A DNA stretch of 8,711 nt from Methanosarcinaceae archaeon UBA470 (GTDB taxonomy: Archaea > Halobacteriota > Methanosarcinia > Methanosarcinales > Methanosarcinaceae): contig DAKU01000023.1 of NCBI GenBank assembly GCA_002508425.1, forward strand, positions 1 through 8,711, given 5' to 3'. Position numbers and translations under genes: made by a program. The notes below the pieces were generated by a model. The model was not told the DNA's origin and did no database searches. It saw nothing but the letters and a program-made list of their open reading frames with translations. Of this stretch, positions 1 to 5,122 are shown piece by piece; positions within the stretch are counted from its first letter, which is position 1; each line of letters starts with the position of its first letter.

Positions 1-1160
1 GTTCAACCGCCTTTTCAAGATTTGTCTGAGCATTGATTCCAATCTCTGCCAAACTCCGTTTTGCTGTAGCCTCATTAATTAATGCGCGTGCGTAAGATGG
101 ACTTGTTGCAGAAAATAGACCTTGGGCTTTACCATACAGTTCAACGGCCTTTTCAAGATTTACCTGAGCATTAATACCAATATCTGCTAACTTCTGTCTC
201 GCATTAGCCTCGTTCATCAATGCGCCTGCGTAATCTGGACTTGTTGCAGAAAATATATCTTGTGCTTTCTCGCACAGTTCAACCGCCTTTTCAAGATTAA
301 TCTGAGTATTAATACCAATGGCTGCCAAACTTTGTCTTGCTGCAGCCTCGTTCATCAATGAGCGTGCGTAAGATGGACTTGTTACAGAAAATAGACCTTG
401 GGCTTTACCATACAGTTCAACGGCCTTTCCAAGATTTGTCTGAGCATTAATACCAATATCTGCTAACTTCTGTCTTGCATTACCCTCTTCCAGCAATGAG
501 CGTGCGTAATCTGAGTTTGTTACAGAAAATAGACCCTGGGCCTTACCGCACAGTTCAACGGCGGTTTCAAGATTTGTCTGAGCATTAGTACCAATATCTG
601 CCAATGCTTGTCTTGCTATAGCCTCGTTCACCAATGCGCCTGCGTAATCTGGACTTGTTGCAGAAAATATACTTTGGGCTTTACTATACAATTCAATGCC
701 CTTCTCAATATTTGTCTGAGTATTAATACCAATAGCTGCTAACTTCTGTCTTGCTATAGCCTCGTTCATCAATGCGCCTGCGTAAGATGGACTTATTGCA
801 GAAAATATTCCCTGGGCTTTACCATACAGTTCAATAGCCGTTTCAATATTATTCTGAGCATTGATTCCAATCCCTGCTAACTTCTGTCTTGCTGTAGCCT
901 CGTTCATCAACGCGCCTGCGTAATCTGGACTTGTCACAGAAAATATTCCTTGGGCTTTACTGCACAGTTCTACGGCGGTTTCAAGATTAATCTGAGCATT
1001 AATCCCAATATCTGCCAAACTCTGTCTTGCGTTAGCCTCGTTCATCAATATGTGTGCATAATCTGGACTTGTTGCAGAAAATAGACTCCGGGCCTTACCG
1101 CACAGTTCAACAGCTTTTTCAAGATTATTTTGAGCATTGATATTAATAGCTGCGAGTGAA
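1..1160 (-). repeat. 138-bp tandem repeat array encoding TPR-like units
   Basis: The same landmark (the aatgcgc-type segment before the cgtaa block) recurs at 81, 219, 357, 495, 633, 771, 909 and 1047, exactly 138 bp apart every time. There are no indels, so the frame is always kept. A further partial unit reaches the left edge. The units differ mainly by scattered substitutions. The copy starting at 81 and the copy starting at 357 are much more alike than neighbouring copies, with about six differences by eye over some 120 bp. That suggests duplication or conversion of a two-unit, 276-bp block. The array is coding sequence, not an intergenic satellite. Confidence 0.95.
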
Positions 1161-1513
1161 TAGTGAACATTCCTTAGAAGAAGTAAACTCTCAGTAGGTT
1201 GTTTATTAGACTTTTCATGCAAGGATACGTAAATGCCTAAGTAAAATATAGCTAGTAAACAATTACTTGAAATATCAGTACTATCTAATATTTTATCGTA
1301 ATAATAAAGTCCCTCTTCTTTAAGAAACTGACAAAATTCTGGAATTTTGAGAAAATCGATTTGCTTTGAAAATTGATTAATTGCTTTTAAATCAATTTCT
1401 GTTAAAGTAATTATTATCTCAACTGGCAAATTGAAAATGATGTCCATAAATGACTTTATGTCATTGTTTGTTGTAGCCTGTTCAAGACTGGTGAGTATTG
1501 ACTTTACATCCAT
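1..1513 (-). CDS. TPR-like repeat protein (3' part beyond the window)
   Basis: The minus frame from the ATG at 1513 stays open for 504 codons to the window edge. Residues 1-112 are a non-repetitive, mostly helical, Leu/Ile-rich region that I do not recognise. From about residue 113 onward, 46-residue units follow one another with a core like LAxIGINAQxNLEKAVELY, then KAQGIFSATSPDYAxALMNEA. Each unit has two amphipathic helices, small residues (A/G) at packing positions and a Pro between units, as in TPR solenoids, though longer than the classic 34-residue TPR. Such arrays normally serve as protein-interaction scaffolds. In methanogens and cyanobacteria long TPR proteins often carry an enzymatic or signalling domain, but any such domain would lie outside the window, so function is open. 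No signal peptide is seen, so it is probably cytoplasmic. The start is supported by a TATA-like element 25-35 bp upstream, which implies a nearly leaderless mRNA. Confidence 0.85.
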   Translation of the reverse strand, partial: MDVKSILTSLEQATTNNDIKSFMDIIFNLPVEIIITLTEIDLKAINQFSKQIDFLKIPEFCQFLKEEGLYYYDKILDSTDISSNCLLAIFYLGIYVSLHEKSNKQPTESLLLLRNVHYSLAAININAQNNLEKAVELCGKARSLFSATSPDYAHILMNEANARQSLADIGINAQINLETAVELCSKAQGIFSVTSPDYAGALMNEATARQKLAGIGINAQNNIETAIELYGKAQGIFSAISPSYAGALMNEAIARQKLAAIGINTQTNIEKGIELYSKAQSIFSATSPDYAGALVNEAIARQALADIGTNAQTNLETAVELCGKAQGLFSVTNSDYARSLLEEGNARQKLADIGINAQTNLGKAVELYGKAQGLFSVTSPSYARSLMNEAAARQSLAAIGINTQINLEKAVELCEKAQDIFSATSPDYAGALMNEANARQKLADIGINAQVNLEKAVELYGKAQGLFSATSPSYARALINEATAKRSLAEIGINAQTNLEKAVE

Positions 1514-1536
1514 CTAAAATAATGGTTAAAGATAAC

Positions 1537-1549
1537 TATATTTAAACTT
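1537..1549 (-). promoter_or_regulatory. TATA-type promoter of the TPR-repeat gene
   Basis: Read on the minus strand this is AGTTTAAATATAG, a good match to the archaeal TATA box. A purine-rich stretch (GCAAAG) lies just upstream where a BRE would sit. The box centre is about 29 bp from the ATG at 1513, so initiation some 25 bp downstream would fall within a few bases of the start codon. That fits the absence of any Shine-Dalgarno sequence there. Confidence 0.55.
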
Positions 1550-1743
1550 TGCTAAGTTTGTCTTTCACTGGATGCCAAACCTATCTGTTCAAAAATAATA
1601 TCAGTAACACTTAAATTCAATTTATCCTTAAAACAGTATATGTTTTTATAAGATAGGTTCTGAATTCAAGTATGAATAAGAGATTTTAAAATAAAATTTG
1701 GGAGTATTGTTTTTTGGAGATAAATCAAAACTCTATTTCCTAA
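1550..1743. other. AT-rich intergenic stretch, no gene seen
   Basis: No reading frame of useful length, RNA gene or strong hairpin is visible here on either strand. The only notable item is the candidate attachment sequence at 1626-1644. The region is strongly AT-rich with many short A and T runs. Together with the decayed ORF that follows and the unremarkable AT-rich spacer at 1972-2093, it makes a stretch of about 580 bp between two leftward genes that holds no intact gene. Confidence 0.6.
1626..1644 (+). other. Candidate left attachment site of the element
   Basis: CCTTAAAACAGTATATGTT here matches the sequence at 6394-6411 in the same orientation at every position except one extra C. Arms AAAAC and GTTTT flank the 7-bp centre AGTATAT, the usual layout of a tyrosine-recombinase core site. 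The pair would bound an element of about 4.8 kb with the integrase at one end. A TPR relic at 1744-1971 lies inside this limit, so the true edge could instead be nearer 2090. The sequence is AT-rich, so chance similarity is not excluded. Confidence 0.4.
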
Positions 1744-1971
1744 AAAAGATCGAAAGTACATGGAAACAATTTGGACTATGGACTCGGTAAAGCTATTATT
1801 TTTGATCTGGCAGGCGGCAAAACCCATAACATATATTATGTATATTTCTCTAAGGAGGCTACTGCTAAGTATTCAATGCACAATTTGGAAAAGGCGATTG
1901 CCATATTTCCCTTCTATTTTAAGGCATTGAATCTATTGATGCGTATTAAATACGGCATTCAGATACAGTAG
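1744..1971 (+). pseudogene. Decayed fragment of a classic TPR gene
   Basis: The frame is open from 1744 to the TAG at 1969-1971, with no convincing start (a TTG at 1771 is the only candidate) and no ribosome site. The translation reads like about 1.7 canonical 34-residue TPRs: KAIIFDLAGGKTH resembles the usual KAIELDPNDAKTH, and FSKEATAKY followed by NLEKAIAIFPFYFKALNLL resembles SKEALGKY...EKAIAINPNYFKALNLL. Key turn residues are altered (DP to DL, NP to FP) and about three residues are missing between helices A and B, as expected of a relic. It differs in repeat type from the 46-residue array at 1-1160, so it is not simply a copy of it. A second overlapping frame (1760-1930) looks non-coding. 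This is motif reading by eye; it could be a chance ORF. Confidence 0.4.
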
Positions 1972-2093
1972 CTACTATAAATTCTTAGATTTTCTTTTAT
2001 ATAACTGACTGATTTATTTGCTCTGTAGAAATCCTCTAAATTCAAACAATTATGCAAATCAATAAAACTTCTATATGTTGCCTATACTGGTGA

Positions 2094-2966
2094 TTATTTT
2101 GCAGAATTTAGGTATAGTTCCGTAACGTCCTTGCATAAAAATTTTTCATAACCGGTTTCATTGAATTTTTCATTTAGATATATCTCGATAGGTTCATCAA
2201 CACCTGTATTTAATTCAACTTTCATTACAACGAAATCAGTATCGAATTCATCTAGTTTCATAATATAGCTTAGATCTCTGGAAGAGCCGTAAAACCTGAA
2301 TCGGCAATATTCGTTATCTTTTTGCCCCATGTACCAGGCTGTAGCAGAAAAAAGGAAATAACTTAAATCTGTTTCGTCATTGAATGTTTTCTTAAGGTAC
2401 TTAAGTATATAATTTTTAGGCGATTGCAGTACATGGCTACCAGTTTTTTTATGCTCTCCGAAATCATCAACTGCTTTTATATCCTGAATATCTAAGGCTT
2501 CTCTAACTCCTGCATTATATTTATCACACCATAATCGTTTTACTGTCTCTTTTTCATCATAAGTAAACGCAGTAAAGGCAAGCATATGTATATGTGCATA
2601 ACCGCTTCGATGTGGTTCGGCAACCCAAATATAAGGAAACTTTCCTTTCATTTTTCGCATATTATCCCGTATGCTTTGGAAGTTTTCCTTTAGAAAAGTG
2701 TACTGATCTGCTTTAAAGGGAAAATCTTCCTGCCTAGTAGTAAATGTAAAAAAGGTTGCATCTAAATTATGAGATGCAAACCATTCATCCAGCTTATAAA
2801 ACTTAGCTAAGAGTCTCTTTTTGTATTCTTCTTTCCAGCGGTGTATATATGGCATGTCGATTTCTATCAACTCGCCTTCTTTTATGCCGGTTAATATTAT
2901 GCTTAAGAACTCGGTCTGTTTTAAGTAAGCCTGAAATTTTAACATAATTTCAGAATCACTTAACAT
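2094..2966 (-). CDS. HUH-family rolling-circle replication initiator (Rep)
   Basis: A 290-residue protein with the three motifs of HUH endonucleases in order: motif I FFTFTTR (72-78), the metal-binding HIH with both histidines (H125, H127) inside a PYIWVAEPHRSGYAHIHMLAF-like strand, and motif III NYILKYLKK (185-193), where Y186 with K189 is the likely nicking tyrosine (Y190 is the alternative). A later FYGSSR motif (225-230) resembles the C-terminal RF.G.SR of archaeal plasmid Reps. Such proteins nick one strand at the double-strand origin, join covalently to the 5' end and start rolling-circle replication. There is no helicase domain, so a host helicase would be needed. The gene lies directly downstream of a large inverted repeat (3044-3114) that may be its target, and at the end of a leftward operon. 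A weak TATA-like sequence (about 3009-3029, minus strand) may give it its own promoter. It appears intact. Confidence 0.88.
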   Translation of the reverse strand: MLSDSEIMLKFQAYLKQTEFLSIILTGIKEGELIEIDMPYIHRWKEEYKKRLLAKFYKLDEWFASHNLDATFFTFTTRQEDFPFKADQYTFLKENFQSIRDNMRKMKGKFPYIWVAEPHRSGYAHIHMLAFTAFTYDEKETVKRLWCDKYNAGVREALDIQDIKAVDDFGEHKKTGSHVLQSPKNYILKYLKKTFNDETDLSYFLFSATAWYMGQKDNEYCRFRFYGSSRDLSYIMKLDEFDTDFVVMKVELNTGVDEPIEIYLNEKFNETGYEKFLCKDVTELYLNSAK

Positions 2967-3043
2967 TTTCTAATGATGTTTATCTCAACAACGTCTATTC
3001 TTCCATTTTCCAAATTATTCTAAATAGGTCAAGAGAGAACTTA

Positions 3044-3114
3044 CAAGGGGAGGAGCCCACCGGCTAAAAGTCCTCCTATCGTTGGACTTTCTTAACGCCG
3101 GTGTCCTCCCCTTG
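3044..3114. other. Candidate double-strand origin: nested inverted repeat upstream of rep
   Basis: The left arm (3044-3064) and the right arm GCCGGTGTCCTCCCCTTG (3097-3114) are perfect complements over 18 bp, apart from a 3-base GCC bulge at 3055-3057. The 32-bp centre holds a second perfect hairpin, AAAGTCC (3067-3073) and GGACTTT (3084-3090), with a 10-base loop. The right arm ends CTCCCCTTGACC, which recalls the CTTGA-type nick sites of some rolling-circle replicons. Its position 78 bp upstream of rep, its GC-rich stem in AT-rich DNA and the absence of a T-run after the stem all favour an origin over a terminator. The exact nick site is inference. Confidence 0.6.
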
Positions 3115-3143
3115 ACCCCTCCGATCTATACAAAGGATAGCCC

Positions 3144-3410
3144 TTAGAAACCATCCAGTGTTTGAAGCTTCTGTACTTCTGCGTTGAACCTGGCCTGTAG
3201 TACAGTTCTTATGTCATCCTGTTGCATGGCCTTCAATAGCTTGGAAAGCGCAACCGCTGTTAATTTTATTTGGTTTTTCCCTTGTGTTAGCTTTATACTA
3301 TCTTCCCATTGTATCAGCTTGCCATCTGTTCCCTGCATTTCCCCTTTATAGATTATCTTAAAATCTGTTCCGTCTCCTAGGGAGATCTTAATATTTTGAT
3401 TTTCATTCAT
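3144..3410 (-). CDS. Small protein of unknown function (88 aa)
   Basis: Not recognised. The first 55 residues look beta-rich, with alternating polar and hydrophobic residues (IKISLGDGTDFKIIYKG, then IKLTQGKNQIKLTA). The last third is helical (ALSKLLKAMQQDDIRTVLQA). It has no cysteines, signal peptide or membrane segment. The ATG overlaps the stop of the preceding gene as ATGA, and a GGAG sits 8 bases upstream inside that gene, so the start is well supported and translation is probably coupled. It is the last gene of the operon before the candidate origin and rep, which suggests a replication-associated or DNA-binding accessory role, but nothing in the sequence proves it. Confidence 0.7.
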   Translation of the reverse strand: MNENQNIKISLGDGTDFKIIYKGEMQGTDGKLIQWEDSIKLTQGKNQIKLTAVALSKLLKAMQQDDIRTVLQARFNAEVQKLQTLDGF

Positions 3411-3721
3411 TCTTTTAACTCCATGTTTTCAAGTTCGCTTATATTCATCTGATACCATTCAGAAGAACCGATTTTATACTGCTCATAGATTTTTGGTTGT
3501 GTTATCTTGAATCTAACAACTGCTTTTTTCTGGTCGATTGTAGCGTAACGATAAGAAAGCATGCTTTGTGATGTTCTCCTCCCTGAAAGACATCTTAGGC
3601 ACACATGGCCTTTTGTTCGCTTACCTGGAAAAAACCACCCCATAATGTCAACTTGTATAAGGTTACGCTGTCTCCGAGATCCACATACAAGGCAATTTGC
3701 CTTATTCAGAACTTGCTTCAT
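3407..3721 (-). CDS. Zinc-ribbon-like small protein (104 aa)
   Basis: Two CxxC knuckles, C10-LV-C13 and C41-LR-C44, are separated by 27 residues. This is the layout of a four-cysteine zinc ribbon; H39 lies next to the second pair. Basic clusters (SRRQRN at 15-20, GRRTSQ at 47-52) would suit nucleic-acid binding. The C-terminal half (residues 55-104) is mixed helix and strand and is not recognised. The ATG overlaps the TGA of the 52-residue gene upstream (ATGA), and its own TGA overlaps the ATG of the 88-residue gene, so all three are likely translated from one mRNA. It has no Shine-Dalgarno of its own, consistent with coupled translation. A DNA-binding accessory of the element is the simplest reading. 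Confidence 0.72.
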   Translation of the reverse strand: MKQVLNKANCLVCGSRRQRNLIQVDIMGWFFPGKRTKGHVCLRCLSGRRTSQSMLSYRYATIDQKKAVVRFKITQPKIYEQYKIGSSEWYQMNISELENMELKE

Positions 3722-3876
3722 GTATCTGCGAGTTCTATTACCTTCATTGCAAGTGCCTTTTCCACAGAGCTTCCATATTTTAAGAAATAGTCAATTGATG
3801 CTTTTTTTTCGGTGCAAAAATCCTTTGCCCATTCCTGCAGCGATGGATTTTTATTTGGTTGTGATGCTTTCTGCAT
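3718..3876 (-). CDS. 52-residue small protein in the element operon
   Basis: A short frame, MQKASQPNKN to MKVIELADT, starts at the ATG at 3876-3874 and ends at a TGA (3718-3720) that forms ATGA with the next gene. A strong ribosome site AAGGAGA lies 8 bases upstream of the ATG, the best in the operon. That, the tight coupling and the otherwise unexplained 170-bp gap between two genes are the reasons for calling it. The protein is mostly helical, with a basic N-terminus, PSLQEWAKDFC and KVIELADT segments, and one Cys. It has no membrane segment and no known family that I can name. It is not like MazF or another toxin despite following an AbrB-type gene. Confidence 0.65.
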   Translation of the reverse strand: MQKASQPNKNPSLQEWAKDFCTEKKASIDYFLKYGSSVEKALAMKVIELADT

Positions 3877-3891
3877 TGCTGGGTCTCCTTT

Positions 3892-4083
3892 TCAAGCCTG
3901 GCTGACTCCTGCATCATCTTGGCCGGTGAGGACAGGAGTCAAAACTAATTGCTTCTTTTCATTCATCTCTACTTTAACCGGGCTATGCACGTCCATATTG
4001 AACGCACTCAACCAGGCTTTAGGCAGCGCAATATATCGGGTATAATTTGCGCCAACTATTTTTTTTGTTCCAAAACTAAACAT
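3892..4083 (-). CDS. AbrB/SpoVT-type DNA-binding protein
   Basis: From the ATG at 4083 the product has 63 residues: KIVGANYTRYIALPKAWL, then VKVEMNEKKQLVLTP, the swapped-hairpin beta fold of AbrB/MazE/SpoVT proteins (the family core is roughly vvkxgxSrvitLPkxwl followed by dxVxvexdxdgxLvixP). These proteins dimerise and bind operator DNA. The frame can extend to a GTG at 4092, but AGGTGA (4094-4089) is spaced five bases from the ATG at 4083 and would overlap the GTG, so I prefer 4083. It is the first gene of the leftward operon, 15 bp before the 52-residue gene, and is transcribed away from the operator cluster at 4171-4223, a natural position for an autoregulator. The C-terminal tail GQDDAGVSQA is probably disordered. 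An orphan antitoxin-like role is a weaker alternative. Confidence 0.75.
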   Translation of the reverse strand: MFSFGTKKIVGANYTRYIALPKAWLSAFNMDVHSPVKVEMNEKKQLVLTPVLTGQDDAGVSQA

Positions 4084-4088
4084 TCCTT

Positions 4089-4094
4089 TCACCT
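4089..4094 (-). promoter_or_regulatory. Ribosome-binding site deciding the AbrB start
   Basis: AGGTGA on the minus strand matches the archaeal anti-Shine-Dalgarno and lies five bases before the ATG at 4083. It overlaps the alternative GTG at 4092, which therefore would have no usable site. A separate AGGAGG at about 4127-4122 is too far from either start and has no good codon after it. Confidence 0.5.
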
Positions 4095-4142
4095 TTATTA
4101 GTTGATATTGGCTTAATCACCCTCCTAATGTACATGGTTTAC

Positions 4143-4152
4143 ATAATATTGA
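4143..4152 (-). promoter_or_regulatory. Weak TATA-like promoter of the leftward operon
   Basis: The minus strand reads TTCAATATTATG here, about 60-70 bp upstream of the AbrB start, so initiation would be near 4122 with a leader of roughly 40 bases. The match is modest, but it is the best in the interval. Operator 1 (4171-4184) lies just upstream of it. Confidence 0.35.
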
Positions 4153-4170
4153 ACGATTTTTGGGACTCAC

Positions 4171-4184
4171 AAACCCATGGGTTT
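4171..4184. promoter_or_regulatory. Operator-like palindrome 1
   Basis: AAACCCATGGGTTT is a perfect 14-bp palindrome in the divergent intergenic region. Its core ACCCATGGGT is shared with the sites at 4195 and 4210. Its centre lies 24 bp from that of site 2. It sits nearest the leftward promoter and is the best placed to control the AbrB-rep operon. Confidence 0.65.
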
Positions 4185-4194
4185 CCTGAAAAAC

Positions 4195-4208
4195 ATACCC
4201 CTGGGTAT
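4195..4208. promoter_or_regulatory. Operator-like palindrome 2
   Basis: ATACCCCTGGGTAT is palindromic except for the two central bases. It has the same ACCC/GGGT half-sites as its neighbours. Its centre is 15 bp from that of site 3, about one and a half helical turns. Confidence 0.65.
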
Positions 4209-4209
4209 A

Positions 4210-4223
4210 ATACCCATGGGTAT
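4210..4223. promoter_or_regulatory. Operator-like palindrome 3, overlapping a TATA box
   Basis: ATACCCATGGGTAT is a perfect palindrome whose last three bases belong to the TATATAA at 4221-4227. A protein bound here would block TBP, so this site probably represses the rightward regulator gene. Confidence 0.68.
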
Positions 4224-4228
4224 ATAAT
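4221..4228 (+). promoter_or_regulatory. TATA box of the rightward regulator gene
   Basis: TATATAAT is a strong archaeal TATA match. Initiation about 25 bp downstream falls near 4250, which is after the first ATG (4244) and before an in-frame ATG at 4268. This box therefore favours the later start, unless a weaker box further upstream is used. Confidence 0.55.
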
Positions 4229-4243
4229 CCAAAAAGTTTAAAC

Positions 4244-5122
4244 ATGGTAAATACGTTAGTATACACTATGTCGAAAAAACGAACACCTGGCATGTCCGAA
4301 CAGGACGGTAAAACAAAGAAATCTATTTTGCTTTTCCTCATGAACTGTACGGCATATTCTTCCTCTACTTCAGATATCCGTGAACACTTACTTCTTACTT
4401 TTAATATCCGTGAGACAAAGGGAATTATAAAACACATTCATGATCTTCGTAGTTTTGGCATTATTCAGGAAGATCCTCTAAATCAACCAGGGAAAGAAAA
4501 TAAGTATTCGGTTTCAGATATTTCTAATATTCTTGAATATTTCAGTAAATCCGCATCACTTCATGAGATCATGGAAACTCGTTTTTTTAAAGCCCATATA
4601 ACCAATATAATCGACCTGTTCCCAATTGAACATTCCTCGTCCTCTGTCACCGGTCTGGATAAAAAGGCATTACAAATCGGTTTGAAATACTCACCCACGT
4701 TATTGAATGCTATTGTGAAAAGAAATATTACTTCGGATACCATCAGATATTTTATGGACAGTAAGGCCATGTCAACAATAGCCATATTGAGTTATGGAAG
4801 CAGACTTTGTATGACTAGTTTCCGCAAGGTCTCGGAAAAAATTGGTGGTTACCGTGATCCATACAGAGATTTTGCTGGTCGTGTTTCAAAAAATATGGAT
4901 ACTTCTTACGTAGATGTTGAAAACTACGTTAGAAGTCATCCATTACCATTTATAATAACTAATTATATTGAAACGGATTGTGTGGGTAAAATAATCACGG
5001 CAAATGTGATAGTTTCTAATGATTTTAAAAATGACATGTGTGAGTTGGCATATTTGACTTATGAGGGGATAATAAAAAGGGAAGGAGTAGACACTGCCTT
5101 CAAATCCCTTGGAATTAGTTAA
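4244..5122 (+). CDS. Winged-helix regulator, divergent from the rep operon
   Basis: The first ATG gives 292 residues. An in-frame ATG at 4268 (residue 9, MSKKRTPGMSEQ) is equally good and fits the TATA box position better; neither has a clear ribosome site. Residues about 25-95 look like a winged helix: helix KKSILLFLMN, a second helix SDIREHLLLT, recognition helix RETKGIIKHIHDLRSFG, then a wing with GKENKYSVS. Residues 96-292 are a mixed alpha/beta region that I do not recognise. It may be an effector or dimerisation domain, or it may belong to a methanogen-plasmid-specific family. Its position beside three palindromes, one at its own promoter, makes it or the AbrB protein the likely operator-binding factor. 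Its TAA directly abuts the integrase stop codon on the other strand. Role in copy control or lysogeny-like maintenance is inference. Confidence 0.72.
   Translation: MVNTLVYTMSKKRTPGMSEQDGKTKKSILLFLMNCTAYSSSTSDIREHLLLTFNIRETKGIIKHIHDLRSFGIIQEDPLNQPGKENKYSVSDISNILEYFSKSASLHEIMETRFFKAHITNIIDLFPIEHSSSSVTGLDKKALQIGLKYSPTLLNAIVKRNITSDTIRYFMDSKAMSTIAILSYGSRLCMTSFRKVSEKIGGYRDPYRDFAGRVSKNMDTSYVDVENYVRSHPLPFIITNYIETDCVGKIITANVIVSNDFKNDMCELAYLTYEGIIKREGVDTAFKSLGIS

Noticed and set aside
1..1160. CRISPR-like regular repetition
   Set aside because: The units are contiguous 138-bp coding repeats in one open frame, with no short repeat and unique spacer pattern.
1760..1930. Alternative 56-residue ORF beginning ATG at 1760
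   Set aside because: It has no ribosome site, runs of rare Arg codons and no recognisable pattern; the overlapping frame carries TPR-like sequence instead.
2070..2080. TATATGTT near 2072 as a third att-like copy
   Set aside because: Only eight bases match the other two copies and the flanks differ, which is easily chance in AT-rich DNA.
3044..3114. Reading the inverted repeat as an intrinsic terminator
   Set aside because: No T-run follows the stem on either strand and archaeal terminators do not usually need such stems; its place before rep favours an origin.
3561..3905. Rightward ORFs at 3561-3905, 3605-3790 and 3812-4045
   Set aside because: They lie antisense to the ATGA-coupled operon genes, lack ribosome sites, and their translations show no domain pattern.
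3718..4083. MazEF-like toxin-antitoxin pair (AbrB protein plus 52-residue protein)
   Set aside because: The second protein is far too short and lacks MazF features, and the operon continues with zinc-ribbon and other genes.
4117..4437. Leftward ORF crossing the operator region
   Set aside because: It runs across the palindromes and antisense to the regulator start, with no promoter or ribosome site; it is a shadow frame.
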